A stretch of DNA of 64,000 nucleotides from Bradyrhizobium sp. CCGE-LA001. Its GTDB lineage: Bacteria > Pseudomonadota > Alphaproteobacteria > Rhizobiales > Xanthobacteraceae. The first letter of the stretch is position 1. Each line of letters begins with the position of its first letter. The notes below the pieces were generated by a model. It saw only the letters and a program-made list of their open reading frames with translations. It had not been told where the DNA came from and searched no databases. Made by a program: the position numbers and the translations under genes. Positions 51,538 through 59,800 of the stretch are shown one piece after another. The stretch covers positions 5,573,501 through 5,637,500 of the forward strand of contig NZ_CP013949.1 in assembly GCF_000296215.2 (NCBI RefSeq). Reading direction: 5' to 3'.

Positions 51538-52421
51538 CTGCCGCGATAAGTCGAATAGCTCCAGGGCGTGACCAGCAGCGGCACGTGATAGTGGCTCTCC
51601 GGCTCGCTGATCGCGAAGTGCAGCGGGATCTGGTCGAGAAACGGCGGGTCGGCCAGCGCCACGTTGCGCGCAGCGTAATATTTGGCCACGCTGAAGCGGA
51701 GCTCGTAACGGCCGATCGGCAGCGGGCGGCCGCCTATCAGCGGCCGATCGGTGCGGCCGTCTGCATTGGTGACAGTGCGGGCAATGACGCGGCTCTGACC
51801 GAGCGCGGACAGCTCGACAAGCTCAACCGGAATACCGGACGCGGGCTTGCCGACGTGATTGTCCAGCACATGCGTCGACAGGCGGCCGTGCACGTTCAGC
51901 TTGTCGTCGGCAATGACGAGCTGATCGAGCCGCAGCGCGGAGATGCGGCCGATCTCCTCGATCGCGCGGCGCGTCTCGGTCTTGGCGATGTTGAGCAGCC
52001 GTGTCTCGAAGTCGCGCAGGATGGAATCCCTGGTGTGCCGACGCACGCAGACGATATAGGGGAAGCCGAATTTTTCACGATAGGCGCTGTTGACGCGCTC
52101 GAACGCGGCGTATTCGGCGTCCGACAACCTATCGAGCCCGGCGCTGTTCTGCTCGTCAGTGGAGTCCGCCGTGAGGCCGGCGGCGCGCTGCGTCTTGTTG
52201 GCGAGATCGGGGTGCGCCCGGATCAATGCCAGCTGCACATCGGGCTCCGCACTCTGGATCGCCGCCATCAGCGCAGCGTGCAGCTGGTTGATGCCGGCGA
52301 ATGGCCGCTGGCCTGCAAGCTTCTCGGCGATCCACGGCGAATATTCGACGACGTTGGCGAGCGCGGCGACGAAATCCGCGTTGCTCGCGGCATTGAGATC
52401 GGCCAGGGAAATCTGCGACAT
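51534..52421 (-). CDS. bifunctional OHCU decarboxylase/5-hydroxyisourate hydrolase
   Basis: The 295-residue fusion carries the last two steps from 5-hydroxyisourate to S-allantoin. Residues 1-165 are a UraD-type decarboxylase (YSPWIAEKL, LIRAHPDLANKT). Residues about 180-295 are a transthyretin-like hydrolase (KLNVHGRLSTHVLDNHVGKP, ending PWSYSTYRGS). The terminal Tyr-Arg-Gly-Ser is the family signature. The order decarboxylase then hydrolase matches plant allantoin synthase and some bacterial fusions. It follows the allantoinase gene by five bases. Confidence 0.92.
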   Translation of the reverse strand: MSQISLADLNAASNADFVAALANVVEYSPWIAEKLAGQRPFAGINQLHAALMAAIQSAEPDVQLALIRAHPDLANKTQRAAGLTADSTDEQNSAGLDRLSDAEYAAFERVNSAYREKFGFPYIVCVRRHTRDSILRDFETRLLNIAKTETRRAIEEIGRISALRLDQLVIADDKLNVHGRLSTHVLDNHVGKPASGIPVELVELSALGQSRVIARTVTNADGRTDRPLIGGRPLPIGRYELRFSVAKYYAARNVALADPPFLDQIPLHFAISEPESHYHVPLLVTPWSYSTYRGS

Positions 52422-52426
52422 CACCT

Positions 52427-53362
52427 TTATCCGATCTCGAACGCATCGGCCGCGAGATGCGCGTGCTTGTCGTGCCAATGCTGCGCGATCTGCAATCGCG
52501 TCGGCACCCAGACGCGCTCGTGCTTGCCGATATGGTCCAGGAACCGGATCAAGCCTGCGGCGCGGCCGGGCCGGCCGGCGAGACGGCAGTGCAGGCCCAC
52601 TGACATCATCTTCGGCGCGGTCTCGCCTTCGGCATAGAGCACGTCGAAGGCGTCCTTCAGATAGGTGAAGAACTGCTCGCCTTCGGCAAACCCTTGCGGG
52701 TTGATGAAGCGCATGTCGTTGGCATCGAGCGTGTAGGGAATCATGAGCTGCTTGCCGTTCGCTCCCTTGACCCAGTAGGGCAGATCGTCGGCATAGGAGT
52801 CGCAGAGATAGAGGAAGCCGCCCTCCTCCGTCAGCAGACGGTTGGTGTTGATCGAGGAGCGGCCGGTGTACCAGCCGAGGGGCCTTGCGCCAGTCGCCTC
52901 GGTATGGACGCGAATGGATTCGGCGATCTCGGCGCGCTCCTGCGCCTCGGTCATGTCCTTGTGCTCAATCCATTTCAGGCTGTGGCTGGCGATATCCCAG
53001 CCCGCTTCCTTCATCGCCGCAACGATCTCTGGGTTGCGCTTCAGCGCGGTGGCGACGCCGAAAACGGTGGTCGGCCAGTTGCGCGCGGTGAACATGCGCC
53101 ACAGTCGCCAGAATCCGGCGCGCGAACCATATTCGAACATGGATTCGATATTGGCATGGCGCTGACCCGGCCATGGCTGCGCGCCGAGCACGTCGGACAG
53201 GAAGGCTTCGGAGGCACGATCGCCGTGCAGGATGTTGTTTTCGCCGCCCTCTTCGAAATTGACGACGAACTGCACCGCGACCCGCGCATTGCCGGGCCAT
53301 TGCGGATGCGGCGGGTTGCGGCCGTAGCCGCGGAGATCGCGCGGGTAGCTTGCGTCAGCCAC
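52427..53362 (-). CDS. puuE: allantoinase PuuE
   Basis: The 311-residue cofactor-independent allantoinase belongs to the polysaccharide-deacetylase fold. VAVQFVVNFEEGGENNILHG and DIASHSLKWIEHKDM carry the metal-site-like residues, and GWYTGRSSINTNRLL is typical of PuuE. It converts allantoin to allantoate. The GTG start directly abuts the stop of the DUF3830 gene. The product would pass to the amidohydrolase encoded at 33829-35103. Confidence 0.92.
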   Translation of the reverse strand: MADASYPRDLRGYGRNPPHPQWPGNARVAVQFVVNFEEGGENNILHGDRASEAFLSDVLGAQPWPGQRHANIESMFEYGSRAGFWRLWRMFTARNWPTTVFGVATALKRNPEIVAAMKEAGWDIASHSLKWIEHKDMTEAQERAEIAESIRVHTEATGARPLGWYTGRSSINTNRLLTEEGGFLYLCDSYADDLPYWVKGANGKQLMIPYTLDANDMRFINPQGFAEGEQFFTYLKDAFDVLYAEGETAPKMMSVGLHCRLAGRPGRAAGLIRFLDHIGKHERVWVPTRLQIAQHWHDKHAHLAADAFEIG

Positions 53363-53776
53363 TCAGACTTCCTCGAAGCGGATCGGCAGAGCGCCCTTCC
53401 ACAGCACGCTCTTGCCCAGCGTCGCCAGATTCTCCAGGCCCGAGGTCAGCGTGATGAAATGGTTGCCGGCGAGCTGGCCCATCTTGCTCGCGAAGTGCAC
53501 GCCGCCATAGGCGAGCAGGATCTCGGTCTCGCTGATGCCGCCGGGATAAAGGATGATCTGGCCGGGCGCGGGATAGCTCGTGTGGTTCTCGTAGCCGACG
53601 CCGAAATCGAGATCGCCGAGCGGCATCCACACCCCCTCGCCGCTCCAGCGCACGTGGATGATGTGGCTTTCGAACGGCAGCGCCTTGCGGAACGCGGCGA
53701 CGGTCTTGGGCGCCAGCTGCTCCTCGAAACGGGCATCAAAGGTGAAATCGCCGGCGCGGATAACGAGTTTGCTCAT
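53363..53776 (-). CDS. DUF3830 family protein
   Basis: The 137-residue protein (MSKLVIRAGDFTFDARFEEQ, then WMPLGDLDFGVGYENHTSYP and ILLAYGGVHFASKMG) is a cyclophilin-like-fold DUF3830 member. The function is not established. These genes recur beside purine and ureide degradation or amidase genes, and here it is the first gene of the DUF3830, puuE, decarboxylase/hydrolase operon with zero spacing to puuE. An isomerase or ligand-binding role in the pathway is a fair guess. Confidence 0.8.
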   Translation of the reverse strand: MSKLVIRAGDFTFDARFEEQLAPKTVAAFRKALPFESHIIHVRWSGEGVWMPLGDLDFGVGYENHTSYPAPGQIILYPGGISETEILLAYGGVHFASKMGQLAGNHFITLTSGLENLATLGKSVLWKGALPIRFEEV

Positions 53777-53865
53777 CTCATCTCTCTGGGTCGGGGGCCT
53801 AGGCCCCACGGGGTCGTTTCCGGCAAAAAGCATTCCCGACAGCTTCGCGCAAGGGGCGCGCGGCC

Positions 53866-54142
53866 CTACCTGCGGTCGTAGGACCAGCCGAAAATGCCAC
53901 TCCGCCGCACCTCCGGCTCGGGCTCGGCGGCCGGCGTGGGTGCTTCCTTCAGCTCCGCCTGCGGCGGCGCGGAGGGCGCCGGCAGGGTCTCGCATTTCCA
54001 TGGAGTAGACCAGCTTGCCATCCGCGGTGCGCCCGATCGGAGCACAGGGATCGGGATGCGCCGTATTGGCCTTCGGCGCGATCTTGACTTGCGCCGCCGC
54101 CGGCGAGGCGATCAGCAGAAGGACCAGCAGATATCTCGACAT
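53866..54142 (-). pseudogene. small exported protein, one-base frameshift
   Basis: The frame starts with a signal peptide (MSRYLLVLLLIASPAAAQ) and reads HPDPCAPIGRTADGKLVYSM. There it should continue with KCETLPAPSAPP and a Pro/Glu-rich tail ending GIFGWSYDRR, which lies one frame over. Removing one C at 53998 or 53999 (TTTCCATGG) restores a 91-residue protein. As read, the frame runs into the DUF3830 gene. Either sequencing error or a fresh lesion. A single mature cysteine (DPC) is notable. Function unknown. Confidence 0.65.
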
Positions 54143-54273
54143 CGTTGTCGCCTGGAAACTCAATTGCCCCTATTGAACCGGATTGCGGCGGGCAAGTCCA
54201 TCGGCGCCGCGGGGGCGATTGCTGAATAATTGGCCGGTGTCGACGGAGCTTCAGGCGGGGCGTGATGGCGCAG

Positions 54274-54335
54274 TCTCGTGTCCCGGCTCTGCAGCGCGCC
54301 ATCCAAGCGACGTTGCGCTGCGTCCGGGGCACGGG
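54274..54335. repeat. palindromic repeat A
   Basis: Imperfect 13-bp arms TCTCGTGTCCCGG and CCGGGGCACGGGA (11 of 13 pair) enclose the GC-rich CTGCAGCGC..GCGCTGCG. The layout matches dispersed hairpin elements of Bradyrhizobium-type genomes. It is the first of four palindromic elements in this stretch. Confidence 0.6.
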
Positions 54336-54361
54336 AGCGCAGTATGGTGCGTGTACTCTCC

Positions 54362-54460
54362 ACTCGTCATTGCGAGGAGCCCTTGCGACGAAGCAATCCA
54401 GAATCCGTCCGCGGGACGGCTCTGGATTGCTTCGGCGCTTCGCTCCTTGCAATGACGAGT
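54362..54460. repeat. palindromic repeat B
   Basis: ACTCGTCATTGCGAGGAGC at the left and its inverse ending GCAAGGAGCG..CAATGACGAGT at the right bracket AAGCAATCCAG and CTGGATTGCTT. The result is a nearly 100-base hairpin. Elements with this sequence are widespread between Rhizobiales genes. Confidence 0.75.
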
Positions 54461-54492
54461 ATGGAGCGATAGCTGGCTCTCCAACCTCCACT

Positions 54493-54595
54493 GTCATTCC
54501 CCGCGAAAGCGGGGAATCCAGTACGCCGCGGCTTCTCGGCTCGACCACAAGCGTCTCTGAAATACTGGATCGTCCGGTCAAGCCGGACGATGACA
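54493..54595. repeat. palindromic mosaic repeat C
   Basis: GTCATTCCCCGCGAAAGCGG, then GAATCCAGTA at the left, and TACTGGATCGTCCGGTCAAG, then CCGGACGATGAC at the right, form a composite inverted repeat with an inner hairpin on each side. It is typical of dispersed Rhizobiales elements. Confidence 0.7.
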
Positions 54596-54686
54596 CCGAG
54601 TGCGTGGCTACAGACACGCCTCCACAGCCTCGCGGCATGTTTCACCCGAGCTTTGCGTGATCGCTCCACCCTCTAAAGCCAAGAGG

Positions 54687-54799
54687 GCGCAGGGAAGGCC
54701 GGGTGCCGACTCGCACCCGCGGTCTGCTGCGCGAATAATGCGCAAAGGAGACCGCACAGCAGCATACAGGTGAAGCCTAACACTCGGCCTTCCCTGCGC
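54687..54799. repeat. palindromic repeat D
   Basis: Perfect 15-bp arms GCGCAGGGAAGGCCG (54687-54701) and CGGCCTTCCCTGCGC (54785-54799) flank an inner section with TGCGCGAATAATGCGCA. The following bases to about 54960 (GGACGGCTTATGCCGTGC and on) also look like part of a dispersed element. No gene is seen from 54143 to 55150. Confidence 0.7.
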
Positions 54800-55067
54800 G
54801 ATGGTCGGACGGCTTATGCCGTGCTCTCCCGGGAGCCGAATTCCCTTTGGCCTCCCTCGCCCTTACAGAATTCACCAGCCCTGCGCCGGTTGACGCAGAT
54901 GCCGCATCCGCAAGAGCTTGACCGTAGCAACGACGGCCAGGACCACACGTCTATATTTTGGCACTCGGTGAAACACGCCGAAACTAAGAAAACCCTTTAG
55001 AACAAGCACTTTTTGATTACCCTGATGCGGGCTGTTTCAGCGGGCTTCATCAAAATAAGGGCCCGGC

Positions 55068-55140
55068 CCTAAGGCTTTCAGTGTCCGCACGACAAACTGA
55101 AAGCCCCAACGCCGAGCCCTTTGGTCCCAAGCCTTAGGAG
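55068..55140 (+). promoter_or_regulatory. nested hairpins that can mask the integrase ribosome site
   Basis: CCTAAGGC (55068-55075) is the inverse of GCCTTAGG (55131-55138), which overlaps the TTAGGAG ribosome site (55134-55140) ten bases before the integrase ATG. Inside, GGCTTTCAGT (55073-55082) and ACTGAAAGCC (55096-55105) form a second perfect stem that competes for 55073-55075. The leader can therefore switch between masked and open states, or these are recombinase arm sites. Confidence 0.5.
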
Positions 55141-55150
55141 CCGAAACCAC

Positions 55151-56554
55151 ATGAATAGTAGCATTACCCCCTCCCCCGCCGGCAAGCGGGGATGTAATAG
55201 CAGCGTTATCCTGACTGACCGCCTGTGCGAGAAGCGGGTCACCAAGCGGACGAAGATCTACGACCGGAAGTGCCCGGGCCTCTACGTCAGCATCACCACG
55301 GCAGGCGTCGCGACCTTCTCGTTCAAGTTCACCGACCGGCAGACGGGTAAGCAGCGCACCGGCTGGCTGGGCGTCTACAATCCCGAGACCTTCACGGTCG
55401 AGGACGCCCGCAGCAAGGTCTACGGCCTCAAGGCCATGGGCGGCAACGCTCTCGCCGAGACCTTCCGCGACCAGAAGACCGCGAAAGCCAAGCGCGGCAA
55501 GACCGTCGCCGAGACCATCGACGAACGCATCAAATGGATGAAGACGCCGGTCAAGAAGCCGGACGGCGAGATGCGGCCCCGGCTGGAAAGCTGGGAAAAC
55601 ACGGCGAGCCACCTCAACCGTTTCCTCCGCCCGCGCCTCGGCAAGAAGCTGGCCATGGAGGTCACCAAACACGACATCGCCACGCTCACGAATGACATCG
55701 TCGCCGGCAAGTTCGGCAAGCCCTCCGTCAGCAACGCGCGTCATATGCGCAAGGCAGCCTCGGGCCTGTTCAACTGGGCAGCCGAGGCCGGCCGCGACTA
55801 CGTGACGGCAAGCCCCTGCGTCAACCTGCCGAAGCTCGACCCCGAACATCCCCGCACCCGCGTCCTCTCCGAGGACGAGATCAGGATCTTCTGGCATGGG
55901 CTGGACTGCAACGACCTCCCCTATGATCGGCGGACGCGGCTGGCGCTCAAGTTCGAGCTCGTCACCATGCTCCGCTCTCGTGAACTGCTCAGCGCCCGCC
56001 GGGATGAACTGTTCGATCTCGACGGCGAGCATCCGCGTTTTGACGTGCCCCTCAAGCGCGTCAAGAAGCGGAGGGTCATCCAGCAGCCGCTGTCCAATCT
56101 GGCGGTTGAGATCATCAAGGAGGCACTGACCTCGGACGATCAGGAGTATGTGTTCGAGAGCCCGATCTACAAGGGCCAACCGATCCACCGCAAGGCTATG
56201 GCCGATGCCCTGCGTGGCACCAAGCACGAGAAGAACAAGGACAAGACCAAGACTGCCGGGCTCTGCGAGCTGCTCGGCCTCAAGCGGTTCACGCCGCACG
56301 ATCTGCGCAGGACGGCGGCGACCCTGGCCGGCGATCTCGGTTTCGATGACGCATGGATCGCGAAGTGCCTCGATCATGCCGTGAGCAAGAAGGGTGACGT
56401 GATCGTACCGACTGTGACCGGCAAGGTCTACAATCACTCCAGGCGGATGAAGGAGAAGCGCGCGGTGCTCGATGGCGTCGCGGCCGAGTTGAGGAGGATC
56501 ATCGGCACGCCAGTACCAACGGCCACCGAGAGGAGACTGCAGACCGCGGCCTGA
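55151..56554 (+). CDS. tyrosine recombinase/integrase
   Basis: The 467-residue integrase has an N-terminal arm-binding-like domain (LTDRLCEKRVTKRTKIYDRK, then GLYVSITTAGVATFSFKF), a core-binding domain and a catalytic domain. The active-site residues lie in TMLRSRELLSARR (first Arg), HDLRRTAAT (His-x-x-Arg), CLDHAV (second His) and VTGKVYNHSRR (Tyr). It is of the P4-type family that integrates genomic islands. The ATG at 55151 with TAGGAG upstream is chosen; a TTG at 55121 is unlikely. It marks the left side of an island carrying the large NTPase gene. No tRNA attachment gene is visible. Confidence 0.92.
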   Translation: MNSSITPSPAGKRGCNSSVILTDRLCEKRVTKRTKIYDRKCPGLYVSITTAGVATFSFKFTDRQTGKQRTGWLGVYNPETFTVEDARSKVYGLKAMGGNALAETFRDQKTAKAKRGKTVAETIDERIKWMKTPVKKPDGEMRPRLESWENTASHLNRFLRPRLGKKLAMEVTKHDIATLTNDIVAGKFGKPSVSNARHMRKAASGLFNWAAEAGRDYVTASPCVNLPKLDPEHPRTRVLSEDEIRIFWHGLDCNDLPYDRRTRLALKFELVTMLRSRELLSARRDELFDLDGEHPRFDVPLKRVKKRRVIQQPLSNLAVEIIKEALTSDDQEYVFESPIYKGQPIHRKAMADALRGTKHEKNKDKTKTAGLCELLGLKRFTPHDLRRTAATLAGDLGFDDAWIAKCLDHAVSKKGDVIVPTVTGKVYNHSRRMKEKRAVLDGVAAELRRIIGTPVPTATERRLQTAA

Positions 56555-56822
56555 CCAACTGTGGCAGCCTGCAGGTGCCTCGCCCGGGCAGACCTCGCTT
56601 TTCCCTGCGCAGGGAAGCCGCCAGCGGAAAACTCAAGAGAATTCAATCGGGTGCTGGCGCAGTGTCCTCATTTGTGTCCCCAAGAGCATCCGCGCCTGGA
56701 CCGTAGTCTTACGGAGCTAAAGTGCGACAATCGCCTAGACCGCTGTCTGAGTCATCGCAGCTGTCCACAGGCGATGGTAGGTGCGATATCGAGCAGCCCT
56801 CCCGTTCTGGTAGAGTCGGGCC

Positions 56823-59800
56823 ATGGGCAAAGCTTCAAATCACTTCATCCAGTTGGAACGGTCTTTCCACGAACTCGCCAAGTATGCGCGCGATAGCGAT
56901 AGTTTCCAGCTCAACCAAGCCTTCTTCGTTGGCCCGCGTTTGCATTGGGCCGACCTCCTCATGGGCTATCGAACGATCATTTTGTCCGAAGCGGGCACTG
57001 GCAAGACAGAGGAAATACGCGAGGCGGCAAAAGGCCTCCGTGGCGAAGAGAAAAAGGCGTTCTTCATGCGCCTTGAACATATTCCCGACGATTTTGAAGA
57101 TGCATTCGAGGTCGGCACTTTCGAAGAATTCACGGAGTGGCTCGCGTCAACCGATGAAGGTTGGCTGCTTCTCGACTCCGTAGACGAGGCGCGGCTCCGC
57201 AATCCCGGTGATTTCGAACGAGCCATCCGCAAACTTGGCCGCCGCATCCAGGCGGCGGCCGACCGCGTGCACATCGTTCTCACTGGTCGCACGAGTGCTT
57301 GGCGCGCTAGGACTGATCTCGAACTCTGTCAGCGCCATCTCCCATTCGCTCCGGACACTACCAAGCTCGTCCCGCCCGAACTTCCGGACGAGGACGCCCT
57401 AGAAGACGCTCTCGACGCTGCGTCGTTCGATACCGAGTGTTCACGGGAAAAAGAGACGCCATCAGCCTTTCGAATTGTCACTCTCGATGACCTCTCCAAA
57501 TCACAAATAGAAGTATTCTCGCAGGCGCGAGGCGTGACGAATACAGCAGCATTTCTCGAAGAGATCGAACGGGCAGATGCCGAAACGTTCACGACCAGGC
57601 CACAAGACTTGGAAGAGCTTCTTGATTTTTGGAAGAAGGCAAACCGCATCGGTACGCGGCTCGAACTGATGCAGAACAGCGTTCAACGCCGCCTGGAGGA
57701 GCGCGATCAAAATCATCGCGAGGCACAGCCACTTCCGGCCCAACGTGCTCGGGAAGGCGCACGGTTGCTCGCAGCGGCATCAATATTGGGGAAGGAGCCG
57801 ACGATCCAAGTGCCGGATGGCTCCCATAACAAGAAGGGCATTCCCGTGCGGATGGTCCTGTCGGACTGGAACGATCGCGACCAGCAGACGCTCCTTTCTC
57901 GTCCGATATTTGATGAGGCCATCTACGGCACCGTCAGGTTCCATCATCGCTCCGTTCGCGAATTCTTAGCTGCGGAATGGCTGGCTCAACTGCTGGAGCG
58001 ATCGTCGTCACGGCGGGAGGTCGAAGCACTCCTTTTTCGTGTTCAGTACGGCGTGGAAGTCGTCGTACCCACGATGCGTCCCGTGCTCCCATGGCTTGCC
58101 ATTCTTGACGACCGCATCCGCGGCCGCATTCTCCGAATAGCGCCGGAGGTGCTGTTTGAAGGTGGCGACCCTAGCGCCCTGCCGCTCGCGACGCGTAAAA
58201 CAACACTAGCTGAGGTTTGCCAGGAGCTCGCATCCGGAAAGTCCGGCCAGAGTGCACTCGACTATGCCGCGGTTCAGCGCTTCGCCAACCCAGACTTGGC
58301 GGACGACATCCGCACCATGCTCAAGGCGTACGCATCAAATGCGGAGCTGGTCAGCTTCCTCATGAGGATGGTTTGGTTGGGACGCCTCTTTGCGCTCAAG
58401 GGTGAAGCGAAGGCTTTGGCGCTGTCCTCCACCACTCCTAAATATGCACGCGAGGCCGCCATACGAGCTCTTCGCGCCGTTGGTACGACCGAAGATCTCG
58501 ATGACCTGCGTAAGAGGTTCGCGAGCGAAGCAGTCGTGTTAAATCGCGACTGGCTGAGCGAGATCGTCACTGCATCTGCCCCGACACCGGAAATAACAGC
58601 GTGGCTTCTTGAGGCGTTGGCTAGAGCGGCGCCGAAGAAGCGATTTACGGTCGATTCACTGACGGACGGGGTAGCGACCTTTATGAAAGCAACACCAATA
58701 GAGCTGTTGCCGAAACTCGCGGAGGGGCTGAGCCATTTGTTGGAAGAGCCGTCTTTCATCGAAAGGGGCTTCTGCGACGTCTCGAAAAGCAAGTCTTGGC
58801 TAATTACTCCTGCTTCAATCGCAGTGGAGAGACTCATCCGAGCGCGGCGACCTGAGGCCATTCAGGAGCCTGCTCTCGGCATCCTTCATAAGCTCAAAGC
58901 CGCCAAAAACTGGGATGACGACGTTCGAGATGTAAAAGCCGAGTTCGGCAAGTTGGTGCCTGCTTGGGCCGAGCTTAATCGTGCAGCGTTTTGGTACGAT
59001 GTACAAGCGACGCGCAAAAGCGCGTTCTACGTCAAGCAAAAGCATCGATTGATAAGTTTTTGGCAGGCGTCTGGGCTCGGTTATTGGGACTTCGGCGTCG
59101 AAGACTTCGCCTACGCGGCAGACGCGATTCGCGCATCAAATCATGAAGACGACAAGCAGGTCGCCCTGACCCTTGCATTCGATATTTACGCCAAAGGTAA
59201 TCGCCCGCCCGCGTGGCTGGATCGGCTTCGCGAGCTCGTAAATGGCAACGCCGTACTGGAAGAGCGACTCGAAAATTTACTCAATCCGCCGGTAACCGAG
59301 CATGAGCGGGAAGAGAAGAAGTGGAAGAAACGCGCGGCCGCGAGGGAGAAGCGGGAGCGCGACAACCGCAAAAAGTCCAAGGATTTTATCCTCGCAAATA
59401 TTGAGCTTGTTCGCGCGCCCGAGCTGAAAGATCCGACTGCCATCTCAAGCGCCCAATGGCACCTGCACGAGCGCCTCCGCGAGAAGGCCGAAAGGGCCAA
59501 TCGATGGACAGTGGGGCTTTGGCGAGAACTGGTCCCTGACTTCGGTGAAGAGGTGGCGCAGGCGTACCGCGAAGGCGTTACAAATTATTGGCGCAAGTAC
59601 CGGCCGATACTCCGCTCTGAGGGAGCTCCGACGAATTCCACGCCGATTTTTGTCATATTCGGCCTCGCCGGCCTCGACATCGAAGCGGCCGAAACCCCCA
59701 ATTGGCCGTCCAGTCTGTCAAAGGAGGAAGTGCTGCTCGCTTGCCGCTATGCCTCCCATGAGTTGAACGGCTTCCCTCCTTGGTTTCCCAAGCTGTTCGC

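Noticed and set aside
50535..52637. 700-codon plus-strand frame spanning the xdh end and the convergent operon
   Set aside because: It overlaps two certain genes in other frames and has no recognisable domain.
54700..55150. Possible tRNA attachment site for the integrase
   Set aside because: No cloverleaf or T-loop-like GGTTCGA-TCC segment could be found in the upstream DNA.
55037..56437. 466-codon minus-strand open frame opposite the integrase
   Set aside because: The plus strand carries all tyrosine recombinase residues and a ribosome site; the antisense frame is a GC-skew by-product.
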